Of a stretch of 64,000 nucleotides of DNA, positions 17,009 to 24,995 are shown one piece after another. The position numbers were made by a program, and so were the translations under genes. Below the pieces are notes generated by a model. That model did no database searches. It had not been told where the DNA came from and saw only the letters and a list, made by a program, of their open reading frames with translations. The DNA is from Flavobacterium poyangense (GTDB lineage: Bacteria > Bacteroidota > Bacteroidia > Flavobacteriales > Flavobacteriaceae), in the NCBI RefSeq assembly GCF_011751075.1, contig NZ_JAALLN010000017.1, positions 36,310 to 100,309 on the forward strand. The letters run 5' to 3'. Numbering within the stretch: position 1 is the stretch's first letter; each line of letters begins with the position of its first letter.

Positions 17009-17401
17009 ATGGAACTGCTACACCACGCTTTAACGGAATGTATTATTAAAACTTTTTATGAGGTTTATAATGAATTGGGTTATGGTTTTTTAGAGAAAGT
17101 ATATCAAAATTCTTTGTATGTTGAATTAAGAAGTAAAGGCTTGAAAGTGGAAGCTCAAAAGAGAATTAATGTGTATTACAAGGGAATTGTTGTGGGAGAA
17201 TATTATGCTGATTTAATAGTGGAAGATTTAATAATACTAGAATTAAAAGCCTCCGATTGTATAGTGAAAGATTTTGAAAATCAAATTCTGAACTATTTGC
17301 GGGGTACTGATTGTGAAGTGGGTTTACTTTTGAATTTCGGAAAGAAACCTGAATTCCGACGGAAAATTTTTGAAAACTACAGAAAAATAAGAACAGTATA
17401 A
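17009..17401 (+). CDS. GxxExxY protein (PD-(D/E)XK-like), REP-framed cassette
   Basis: A 130-residue member of the GxxExxY family: the naming motif is GFLEKVY, preceded by IIKTFYEVYNELGY. A PD-(D/E)XK-nuclease-like core follows, with Asp in YADLIV and the ELK of IILELKA, then NQILNYLRGTDCEVGLLLNFG. The frame opens 40 codons earlier, but that part runs through the left REP and is not family-like, so the ATG at 17009 is chosen. The gene interrupts the arginine operon between proB and argF' and is framed by a 49-bp inverted REP. Its role is unknown; a nuclease acting on nucleic-acid hairpins is conceivable. Confidence 0.85.
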   Translation: MELLHHALTECIIKTFYEVYNELGYGFLEKVYQNSLYVELRSKGLKVEAQKRINVYYKGIVVGEYYADLIVEDLIILELKASDCIVKDFENQILNYLRGTDCEVGLLLNFGKKPEFRRKIFENYRKIRTV

Positions 17402-17459
17402 AAAATTAAGTTGAGCGAATTTTACGTTGATAAAAAGTATGGATAAAGAAGAATAAAAA

Positions 17460-17508
17460 ATCCGCGTTTATCCGCGTCTTCGCGAGAGCGAATCAGTTTA
17501 ATCCGCGT
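17460..17508. repeat. Right arm of the 49-bp REP pair
   Basis: Inverted partner of 16894-16942 (43 of 49 identical after reverse complement). It lies 58 bases after the GxxExxY stop and 34 bases before argF'. The hairpin stem is conserved although its loop differs, a sign that the structure, not only the sequence, is kept. Confidence 0.8.
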
Positions 17509-17542
17509 TAAAAAACTACGCACAACAAAAAAAGAAAAGCAA

Positions 17543-18490
17543 ATGAACTATATTTCAATTCAAGACATCAACTCGTTATCTAAATGGGTAAAAAGCGCCT
17601 TAAAAATTAAAAAAAGCCCACTTAAAAATCAAAGTTTAGGGAAAAATAAAACCTTAGGAATGTTATTTTTTAATCCAAGTTTAAGAACGCGTTTGAGTAC
17701 CCAAAAAGCAGCTTTAAATTTAGGAATGAATGTAATGGTGATGAATTTTACCAACGAAGGCTGGACGCTGGAGTTTGAAGATGGTGCAATAATGAATTCT
17801 GGAGCTTCAGAGCATATCAAAGAAGCAGCCGAGGTAGTCTCTCAATATTGTGATATTATTGCGATTCGTGCTTTCGCGGGCTTAGAGAATAAAGAAAAAG
17901 ATTATGCCGAAACTGTTATTTCAGGCTTTCTGAAACATGCAACGGTGCCGATCGTGAATATGGAAAGTGCTGTTCGCCATCCATTGCAGTCTTTGGCAGA
18001 CGCCATTACGATGGAAGAATACAAAACAGAACATAGACCAAAAGTGGTACTTTCCTGGGCACCACATCCCAAAGCTTTACCACAGGCTGTTGCCAATTCA
18101 TTTGTAGAAATGATGCAAATGCAAAAAGAAATGGATTTTGTAATAACGCATCCTGAAGGTTATGAGCTAAGTCCCGAAATTACAAAAGACTGCAAAATAG
18201 AGTACGACCAAAATAAGGCTTTCGAAAACGCTGATTTTGTTTACGTAAAAAACTGGAGTAACTTCAACGACTACGGAAAAGTAACCAACATTGATCCGAA
18301 TTGGACGGTTACAGCCGAGAAAATGGCGTTAACCAACGATGGAAAATTCATGCATTGTCTTCCCGTGCGTCGTAATGTGATTGTGAGCGATGAAGTGATC
18401 GATAGTGAAAATTCGATTGTAATTCAGCAGGCAAATAACAGAACGTATGCGGCGCAGTTGGTATTGCAAAAGATATTGAAGAAATTGTAA
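17543..18490 (+). CDS. argF': N-succinylornithine carbamoyltransferase
   Basis: Transfers the carbamoyl group to an N-acylated ornithine. The carbamoyl-phosphate loop is NPSLRTRLST, with HPLQSLADAITMEEY, SWAPHPKALPQAVANSF and HCLPVRRNVIVSDE, all closely following the Bacteroides-type SOTCase. The specificity position, Pro90 in the B. fragilis enzyme and Glu92 in Xanthomonas AOTCase, aligns here with Ser89 (GASEH). Replacing that Glu by Ser or Pro is known to turn AOTCase into SOTCase, so Ser favours succinylornithine. Length 315 residues, normal. Confidence 0.93.
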   Translation: MNYISIQDINSLSKWVKSALKIKKSPLKNQSLGKNKTLGMLFFNPSLRTRLSTQKAALNLGMNVMVMNFTNEGWTLEFEDGAIMNSGASEHIKEAAEVVSQYCDIIAIRAFAGLENKEKDYAETVISGFLKHATVPIVNMESAVRHPLQSLADAITMEEYKTEHRPKVVLSWAPHPKALPQAVANSFVEMMQMQKEMDFVITHPEGYELSPEITKDCKIEYDQNKAFENADFVYVKNWSNFNDYGKVTNIDPNWTVTAEKMALTNDGKFMHCLPVRRNVIVSDEVIDSENSIVIQQANNRTYAAQLVLQKILKKL

Positions 18491-18496
18491 TCTTAA

Positions 18497-18554
18497 AGTT
18501 GCTAAGGTTCTAAGTGTCTAAGATACTAAGAGCTTAGCAACTCAGAATCTTAGT
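18497..18554. repeat. Inverted and dispersed repeat between argF' and argB
   Basis: AGTTGCTAAG (18497-18506) is repeated inverted at 18533-18542. The following word CTCAGAATCTTAGT (18541-18554) recurs exactly at 19398-19411 in the argB-argE gap, so the two gaps share a repeat family. Confidence 0.7.
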
Positions 18555-18570
18555 CCCCCAGTAACTAAAA

Positions 18571-19347
18571 ATGAAAAAAGTAACAATAATAAAAATTGGT
18601 GGAAACATCATCGATAGTCCAACTGAATTAGAACAATTTTTAACTGATTTTTCTAAAATAGAAGGATACAAAGTATTAGTTCACGGTGGAGGAAAATCAG
18701 CTACGAAAATGGCACAAAGCATTGGTTTAGTGCCCCAAATGATTGAAGGGCGTCGCATCACTGATGCTCCAATGCTCGATGTGGTAGTGATGATTTATGC
18801 CGGACAGATTAACAAACATATTGTAGCGCAACTGCAGGCAAAAAACAATAACGCAATGGGGTTTTCAGGTGCTGACGGAAATTTAATTCAATCGGCAAAA
18901 CGAAATCATCCCACAATTGATTATGGTTATGTAGGTGATGTAAAAGAGATTAATACGACATTGTTGGGAACATTACTGGAAAACGGAATTGTACCGGTTT
19001 TTTGCGCCATCACACACGATAAAAATGGACAATTATTAAATACAAATGCCGATACAATTGCAAGTGAATTAGCTATTACTTTAGCCGGATTTTTTGATGT
19101 GACGCTTACTTACTGCTTTGAAAAACAAGGGGTTTTGTCAGATTCTGAAGATGATGCGTCTGTAATTACAGAAATAAATGAAGTCTTATATTCAAAACTT
19201 AAAGCAGAAAAAATAATTCATTCCGGAATGATACCTAAATTGGATAATTGCTTTAATAGCTTATCGAGAGGTGTTCAGCAAATAAAAATCGGGCATCACA
19301 GTATGTTGCAGAATCCGGATGTTCAACACACAACCATTATATTGTAA
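18571..19347 (+). CDS. argB: Acetylglutamate (acylglutamate) kinase
   Basis: Phosphorylates the acylated glutamate in the arginine pathway. Amino-acid-kinase motifs: IIKIGGNIIDSP, KVLVHGGGKSATKMA, EGRRITDAPMLDVV, NTNADTIASELAI and the C-terminal SGMIPKLDNCFNSL. At 258 residues it is the short arginine-insensitive size class. Upstream and downstream gaps hold related repeats. Confidence 0.95.
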   Translation: MKKVTIIKIGGNIIDSPTELEQFLTDFSKIEGYKVLVHGGGKSATKMAQSIGLVPQMIEGRRITDAPMLDVVVMIYAGQINKHIVAQLQAKNNNAMGFSGADGNLIQSAKRNHPTIDYGYVGDVKEINTTLLGTLLENGIVPVFCAITHDKNGQLLNTNADTIASELAITLAGFFDVTLTYCFEKQGVLSDSEDDASVITEINEVLYSKLKAEKIIHSGMIPKLDNCFNSLSRGVQQIKIGHHSMLQNPDVQHTTIIL

Positions 19348-19431
19348 AGAAAAAGTTGCTAAGTTTACAGAGAACTAAGATTTTTGCATCTTAGAAACTC
19401 AGAATCTTAGTATTTCAGCACCTAAATAAAA
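19348..19431. repeat. Repeat-filled gap between argB and argE
   Basis: Contains GTTGCTAAG, several CTAAG/CTTAG words that can pair, and the exact copy of the 14-bp word found at 18541. Otherwise empty. Confidence 0.6.
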
Positions 19432-20502
19432 ATGAAAAATATAAAAACGCTTACCCAGGAAGCAATTGTTTTATTGAAAAGCCTGATTGAAACACCTTCT
19501 TTTTCAAGTGAAGAAGATCAGACTGCTCTTTTAATCGAAAATTGGTTCAATCAAAATGAAATTCCTTTTAAAAGAGAAAACAACAATGTTTGGGCTTTTA
19601 ATCAATATTTTGATAAAAATAAACCAACACTGTTGTTAAACTCCCATCACGATACTGTAAAACCAAATCAGGCTTATACCAACGATCCGTTTAAAGCAAT
19701 TGAAAAAGACGGAAAATTATTCGGACTGGGAAGCAATGATGCCGGAGGTTGTCTGGTGTCCTTGCTCGCGACTTTTGTGCATTTTTATGCTGCTGAAAAT
19801 TTATCACATAATATTGTAATCGTTGCTTCTGCAGAAGAAGAGAGTAGTGGTAAAAATGGTTTGAACAGTGTTTTAAAACATTTACCGGAGTTGGATTGCG
19901 CGATTGTTGGTGAACCGACTTTAATGCAGTTGGCAGTTGCCGAAAAAGGGTTATTAGTTCTCGATGTTAAGGTAAAAGGAACTGCGAGCCACGCTGCACA
20001 TCAGAATGATGATAATGCGTTGTATAAATCAATTCCGGTAATGGAATGGTTTAAAAACTATAAATTTGATAAAATATCAGAGGTTTTAGGTCCTGTAAAA
20101 ATGACTGTAACCCAGATCAATGCAGGAAAACAGCATAATGTCGTACCATCAGAATGTGATTTGGTTGTCGATATTCGGGTTACCGATTGTTATTCGAATA
20201 CCGAAATTCTTGAGGTAGTTAAAGCAAATATAAATGCCGAAGTTGCACCAAGATCAATGCATTTAAACGCTTCGTCTATTCCTGTTACACATGGTTTAGT
20301 TCAGGCAGGAATCGCTTTGGGAAGAACAACCTATGGTTCACCAACGCTTTCAGATCAATCGGTTTTAAGTTGTCAGTCTTTAAAACTTGGACCTGGTGAA
20401 ACGCTGCGATCGCATTCAGCAGATGAATTTATTTTCATCAATGAAATCGAAGAAGGAGTTGATTTGTATATTAAAATACTAACTGATTTTTTTAAACTGT
20501 AA
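19432..20502 (+). CDS. argE: M20 deacylase: acetyl/succinyl-ornithine or -citrulline
   Basis: A zinc-dependent M20 amidohydrolase that removes the N-acyl group. Metal ligands appear as LLNSHHDTVKP, LGSNDAGGCLV, SAEEESSGKNG, VGEPTLMQ and LRSHSADEF. Length 356 residues. In Bacteroidota with SOTCase the acyl group leaves after carbamoylation, so the natural substrate is likely N-succinyl- (or acetyl-) citrulline; this is pathway inference rather than something the sequence shows. Confidence 0.9.
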   Translation: MKNIKTLTQEAIVLLKSLIETPSFSSEEDQTALLIENWFNQNEIPFKRENNNVWAFNQYFDKNKPTLLLNSHHDTVKPNQAYTNDPFKAIEKDGKLFGLGSNDAGGCLVSLLATFVHFYAAENLSHNIVIVASAEEESSGKNGLNSVLKHLPELDCAIVGEPTLMQLAVAEKGLLVLDVKVKGTASHAAHQNDDNALYKSIPVMEWFKNYKFDKISEVLGPVKMTVTQINAGKQHNVVPSECDLVVDIRVTDCYSNTEILEVVKANINAEVAPRSMHLNASSIPVTHGLVQAGIALGRTTYGSPTLSDQSVLSCQSLKLGPGETLRSHSADEFIFINEIEEGVDLYIKILTDFFKL

Positions 20503-20639
20503 TAAGTACTATCCTGAACGACAGGATTAGGAAACTATTTTTATTAAGCTTACGTATAAAAATACGAAGTAGATTTCAGTTACTCGAAAAATTTGAGGAA
20601 CTGTATCAAATAATAAATAAAAAAACAAAAAACTAAGTT

Positions 20640-21920
20640 ATGAAACTTTGGGAAAAAGGAATACCAACCGACAAGCAAATCGAACACTTTACGGTTGGGA
20701 ACGATAGAGATTTGGATTTAGTTCTCGCCAAATACGATGCATTGGGATCTATTGCGCATGCTAAAATGCTTGGGCAAATTGGCTTGTTGACTTTGGAAGA
20801 AACAGATTCTCTAGTGAATGCCTTAAATGAAATCATCGCAGATATTGCAAAAGGAAACTTTGTAATCGAAGACAGTTTTGAGGATGTTCATTCTAAAATT
20901 GAATACCTGTTAACAGTAAAATTAGGCGATGCCGGAAAAAAAATCCATACTGCACGTTCCCGTAACGATCAGGTTCTGGTTGATGTTCATTTATATTTAA
21001 AAGACGAAGTTAAAGCGTTAAAAGAACAGGTTAAAACACTTTTTGATTTGTTGATGGAATCCGCAGAGAAATATCAAAATGTGTTATTGCCCGGATACAC
21101 CCATTTGCAAATCGCAATGCCTTCTTCTTTTGGGATGTGGTTTTCTGCTTATGCAGAAAGTTTGATAGATGATATCACTATGTTGAATGCTGCCGGAAAA
21201 ATTGTAGATCAAAATCCGTTAGGTTCTGCAGCAGGTTACGGAAGCTCATTTCCAATCAACAGGACGTTTACCACACAGGAGTTAGGTTTTGAAACTTTAA
21301 AATTCAATGCGGTTGCGGCGCAAATGAGTCGTGGTAAGGCAGAGAAAACGGTAGCTTTTGCAATGAGCAGTGTGGCTGCTACTTTGTCTAAATTTGCTAT
21401 GGATGTTTGTTTGTATATGAGTCAGAACTTCGATTTTATTGGTTTGCCATCGCATCTTACAACAGGTTCGAGCATTATGCCACATAAGAAAAACCCCGAT
21501 GTATTTGAATTGATCAGAGGGAAATGCAACAAAATTCAAGCCTTGCCTTACGAAATTACTTTGATAACCAATAATCTTCCAAGTGGTTACCACAGAGATT
21601 TGCAGTTGCTAAAAGAAGGTTTGTTTCCTGCAATCCAAAACTTGAAGGCCTGTTTGGATATTGCAATTTTTTCTATCAAAGACATCACCGTAAAAGACCA
21701 TATTTTAGAAGATAAAAAATACGATTATTTGTTTACAGTGGATACTTTAAACGAAATGGTTGTAGCGGGAATGCCATTCAGAGATGCCTATAAAGCTGTT
21801 GCAGAGCAATTGGAGGCAGGTACCTATAAATCTCCAAAAGAGACAAAACACACGCACGAAGGAAGTATTAATAATTTGTGCTTGGAGGCTATAAAAGAGA
21901 AGATGAACGCTACTTATTAA
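20640..21920 (+). CDS. argH: Argininosuccinate lyase
   Basis: Last step of arginine synthesis, splitting argininosuccinate to arginine and fumarate. It carries HTARSRNDQVLVDVHL, LPGYTHLQIAMPSSFG, NPLGSAAGYGSSFP and the superfamily signature TGSSIMPHKKNPDVFELIR. Length 426 residues, slightly short of E. coli ArgH but normal for the group. The preceding 137-bp gap holds a short hairpin (ATCCTG/CAGGAT near 20511-20527) and no gene. Confidence 0.96.
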   Translation: MKLWEKGIPTDKQIEHFTVGNDRDLDLVLAKYDALGSIAHAKMLGQIGLLTLEETDSLVNALNEIIADIAKGNFVIEDSFEDVHSKIEYLLTVKLGDAGKKIHTARSRNDQVLVDVHLYLKDEVKALKEQVKTLFDLLMESAEKYQNVLLPGYTHLQIAMPSSFGMWFSAYAESLIDDITMLNAAGKIVDQNPLGSAAGYGSSFPINRTFTTQELGFETLKFNAVAAQMSRGKAEKTVAFAMSSVAATLSKFAMDVCLYMSQNFDFIGLPSHLTTGSSIMPHKKNPDVFELIRGKCNKIQALPYEITLITNNLPSGYHRDLQLLKEGLFPAIQNLKACLDIAIFSIKDITVKDHILEDKKYDYLFTVDTLNEMVVAGMPFRDAYKAVAEQLEAGTYKSPKETKHTHEGSINNLCLEAIKEKMNATY

Positions 21921-21976
21921 TGTTGTAGTTTTATATCTTCAGCATAATAGGAAGGAGTTGAAGTTTTAAGTTTCAG

Positions 21977-22005
21977 AATGCGCTATTTTATGGCGCATTT
22001 TTTAT
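21977..22005 (+). terminator. Terminator of the arginine operon
   Basis: A short GC-rich stem (ATGCGC 21978-21983 with GCGCAT 21993-21998) is followed by a T-run. It lies about 57 bases after the argH stop. Confidence 0.75.
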
Positions 22006-22081
22006 TAAAACCTTTTTTTCTAACGAAGTAAATTTACCTTAAAATACATATATTTGATATTCAGTTTTTTTAAATAAAAGT

Positions 22082-23077
22082 ATGGCAAAATTTGACGAAC
22101 AGGCTACTCAGAATCTTTTTGAGAAGAATTTTATTACCGAAGAACAATACAACCAGATAAAAAAGTATCGCAGTTTAGGTATCTTTTCACTGCATGCTGA
22201 ATTGAGAATGTTTTTATATCTATCGGTTTTGCTTTTTACATCGGGTATTGGAATTTTAATTTATAAAAACATTGATACTATAGGTCATATTGCAATTTTG
22301 ACATTATTGCTGATCGGTATTGGCGTTTGTTTTTATTTTTGTTTCAAAAACTCAAAAGGATTTCAGAAAACAGAGACAACTTTCGAGAACCCTGTTTTAG
22401 AATATTTGGTGCTTGCTGCAAATATACTAACATGTATTTTTATTGGTTATTTGCAATTTCAATACAAGCCATTTGGTACGCATTATGGCTTGGCAACTCT
22501 GGTCCCCACAATAGTGAGTTTCTGTTGTGCCTATTACTTTGACAACAGAAGTGTTCTGACAATAGCGATTACGGGTTTAGCTGCTTATGTAGGGTTTTCT
22601 GTAACACCACAGGATCTTCTTATGAGTAATTTTTACGCGCTCCAAGGGTTGAGTTATTCAGCCATTGTATTAGGCGGTCTGTTGATTTTATGGACTATTT
22701 ATAGTTCGAGGATTCAATTAAAAATACATTTTAATCTGGTCTATTTAACCTTTGCCCTGCATATGATTAGTATCGCATTAATCAGTAATTTGCTGGATAC
22801 ATTCGATTGGATTTGGACGATTTTTGTTCTGATACTTGCTGGCTCGTCCTATTATTTTTATAAAATAAGTCATGAGCTTAAGGCAATTTCTTTGTTTGTT
22901 TTTATGATCATTTACGCTTATATCGGGATTAATATAGTGCTGTTCCGTTTTTTTGAATATATTGATTTTTCAGAGATATGGGAATTATTTGTTCTGGTAA
23001 TTCCGATCTATTTTATAGGTTCAATAGTCTTGTTTATTAAACTAATTAAAAACTTCAATAAAGAAATTACGCAATGA
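22082..23077 (+). CDS. DUF2157-like multi-pass membrane protein A
   Basis: A cytoplasmic head (about 50 residues, FDEQATQNLFEKNFITEEQY) is followed by roughly eight to ten hydrophobic helices. This is the layout of DUF2157-type proteins, whose role is unknown. Its last 4 bases overlap the start of a second protein of similar layout (ATGA overlap), so the two are translationally coupled and probably form a complex or arose by duplication. No enzyme motif seen. Confidence 0.72.
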   Translation: MAKFDEQATQNLFEKNFITEEQYNQIKKYRSLGIFSLHAELRMFLYLSVLLFTSGIGILIYKNIDTIGHIAILTLLLIGIGVCFYFCFKNSKGFQKTETTFENPVLEYLVLAANILTCIFIGYLQFQYKPFGTHYGLATLVPTIVSFCCAYYFDNRSVLTIAITGLAAYVGFSVTPQDLLMSNFYALQGLSYSAIVLGGLLILWTIYSSRIQLKIHFNLVYLTFALHMISIALISNLLDTFDWIWTIFVLILAGSSYYFYKISHELKAISLFVFMIIYAYIGINIVLFRFFEYIDFSEIWELFVLVIPIYFIGSIVLFIKLIKNFNKEITQ

Positions 23078-24243
23078 TAATATTAGACAAAAATAAATTA
23101 GGCAATTCGGCTTTAACAGCAGAGGCAGATTCGTTAAAGAATGCCGGTTTTATCGGTAAAGAACAGCTTGATTTTATTAAAAAAGAGCTGCCGGTACTTA
23201 ATAGCCATAAAAATATTTTGGTGTGTATTGGGTTCTTTTTATTAGGATCATTTTTGTATTTGTCCTTATGTGGTGCAGTTTCGCTTTTTGGACTTTCAGG
23301 TGCCGATAGCAATTGGCGATTTTTTCCTTTTGTTTTTGCTGTAATTGGTATTGTAGGATCGGAAGTTTTAGCAAAACAAGGATATCATAATCACGGATTA
23401 GACGATGCTTTCATTTTGGGAACTATATTAAATGTTGGTCTTGCAGTTGGAGTTTGGAGTGAAGGGAATAATGTACTGTCAATTACAATTGCGATTACAA
23501 TAGTTTCATTTATTCAGTATTTGCGTTATGTGCATATATTGTCAGTATGGGGTTTTTATCTGGCATTAACAGCAACATTGGGATATGCTATATTTGATTT
23601 TTTGGAATTTGGACAAGCCATTTTGCCCTTTTTTATGATGTTATATAGCGCAGCTACCTATTATTTTTCCCGAAAACTTATAAAAGACTTAACAGAACCA
23701 TTTTATTTTTCGGGACTTGCTTTAATAAAAGGCATTAGTTTGATTCTTTTTTATCTTTCCGGGAATTATATGGTTGTTAGAGAATTATCAGCAATGCTTT
23801 TAGGTACTTATTACGAAATAAGCCCTGAAATTCCGTTTGCATTTTTCTTTTGGTTTTTTACATTTAGTGTTCCTGCTTTCTATTTGTTTTATGCTTTAAA
23901 AAACAAAGACCGAAGCATGCTTTGGATTAGTTTCATCGCCATTGCTTTTTCGTTTTACAGCTTTCGATTTTATTATTCGGTTTTGCCAATAGAAGTGGCG
24001 CTGACACTAGGCGGACTGCTTTTATTTGCAATTGCATTTTTCTCCATAAAAAAATTAAAGAATCAGGAAGAAGGATTGACATTTAAACCGGACAGAATCT
24101 CCAATTCAAATGACTTTTTAAATGCAGAAGCCTTGATTATTGCATCAACATTTGCAATGAAACCGGAAGTAAAACCTGCTGATTCTCCAATGGAATTCGG
24201 CGATGGTGGATTTAGTGGTGGGGGATCGGAAGGGAAATTCTAG
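23074..24243 (+). CDS. DUF2157-like multi-pass membrane protein B with Gly-rich tail
   Basis: Like its upstream partner it begins with a soluble head (LTAEADSLKNAGFIGKEQLD, then FIKKELPVL) and continues with about ten transmembrane helices. The C-terminal ~60 residues are soluble and end in FGDGGFSGGGSEGKF, the Gly/Ser-rich tail also seen in TPM-type membrane proteins. The shared head (about: new helix, 'GFIGKEQLDFIKK' versus 'NFITEEQYNQIKK') supports tandem duplication. Role unknown. Confidence 0.72.
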   Translation: MIILDKNKLGNSALTAEADSLKNAGFIGKEQLDFIKKELPVLNSHKNILVCIGFFLLGSFLYLSLCGAVSLFGLSGADSNWRFFPFVFAVIGIVGSEVLAKQGYHNHGLDDAFILGTILNVGLAVGVWSEGNNVLSITIAITIVSFIQYLRYVHILSVWGFYLALTATLGYAIFDFLEFGQAILPFFMMLYSAATYYFSRKLIKDLTEPFYFSGLALIKGISLILFYLSGNYMVVRELSAMLLGTYYEISPEIPFAFFFWFFTFSVPAFYLFYALKNKDRSMLWISFIAIAFSFYSFRFYYSVLPIEVALTLGGLLLFAIAFFSIKKLKNQEEGLTFKPDRISNSNDFLNAEALIIASTFAMKPEVKPADSPMEFGDGGFSGGGSEGKF

Positions 24244-24246
24244 TTT

Positions 24247-24297
24247 TGTGAAATGTCATTTGTGAAATGTTTTCTGTAAAATGTGAAATGTTTTCTT
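24247..24297. repeat. Heptad microsatellite after the DUF2157 pair
   Basis: Degenerate 7-bp units (GTGAAAT, GTCATTT, GTTTTCT, GTAAAAT) run in register for about 50 bases right after the stop codon. Confidence 0.65.
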
Positions 24298-24340
24298 TGC
24301 AACGAATACTTTGTCAAAATTGACAAACTAAAATAAAACA

Positions 24341-24372
24341 AAACCGCTGAATTAAAAATTCAGCGGTTTTAT
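24341..24372. terminator. Bidirectional terminator between DUF2157 pair and ytxJ
   Basis: A perfect 13-bp stem (24341-24353 with 24357-24369) around AAA, with A-rich and T-rich flanks, can serve both converging genes. An 18-bp palindrome with core TTGTCAAAATTGACAA lies just upstream (24310-24327). Confidence 0.8.
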
Positions 24373-24447
24373 CTCACATCTCACATCTCACATCTCACAT
24401 CTCACATCTCACATCTCACATCTCACATCTCACATCTCACATCTCAT
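24373..24447. repeat. Near-perfect (CATCTCA)n heptad array
   Basis: About ten tandem copies of a 7-bp unit, CATCTCA, almost without change, ending just before the ytxJ stop codon. This is the purest of the heptad arrays in the window. Confidence 0.9.
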
Positions 24448-24450
24448 AAC

Positions 24451-24840
24451 TCACACTTCCGCCTTCAAAGCCTCAGCATCAATATCGCTGTGTGAAACAT
24501 CGTAAACCGCTTTTCCGTTTTTAATCAATATCAATTGAGGGGATTCGTGGTAGACGTTAAATCGGTTGGCGATTTCGTTAGATACATCGCGATGAGCAAT
24601 TAAATCAAGGAAAAAGGCATCAACCGTTTCGTTTAAATCGTATTCTTTTTCAAATTGTTTTAAAGCCATTCTGCTAATGCTGCATCTCGTACTATGTTTA
24701 AAAATTACAATAGGCTTAACATTTGAAGTGTTACTAATCTCATCTAACTGTGTTAAATTTGTAAGAGGAATCCAGTTTATATTGTTTTTTTGAGAATCAG
24801 AATGATCTGAATTTCCAAAGATAGAATTTAAAAAACCCAT
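24451..24840 (-). CDS. ytxJ: Bacillithiol system redox-active protein YtxJ
   Basis: A small thioredoxin-like cytoplasmic protein (about 129 residues from the ATG at 24840). The monothiol site is seen in FKHSTRCSISRMALKQFEKE, with the YtxJ pattern ESPQLILIKNGKAVYDVSHS at the end. The family is thought to act as a bacilliredoxin removing bacillithiol from oxidised proteins. The frame extends 10 codons upstream, but GFLNSIFG after the chosen Met fits the family start. It is divergent from clpB, suggesting a shared stress setting. Confidence 0.88.
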   Translation of the reverse strand: MGFLNSIFGNSDHSDSQKNNINWIPLTNLTQLDEISNTSNVKPIVIFKHSTRCSISRMALKQFEKEYDLNETVDAFFLDLIAHRDVSNEIANRFNVYHESPQLILIKNGKAVYDVSHSDIDAEALKAEV

Positions 24841-24995
24841 GTTTTGACTGTTTTTGTGACTTTTTGACATTTAAATCAAACAAAATATTGATTTTTAATG
24901 ACGTTTTGTCTGTTTTTTTGTTGTGGAATGTAATTTGAATGTTGAATTGCAAAGTTACTTATTAGAAATAAAAAACAATCATAAATCATACAAAT

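Noticed and set aside
24373..24447. Possible CRISPR array
   Set aside because: The repeat is 7 bp without spacers; it is a microsatellite, and no cas genes are nearby.
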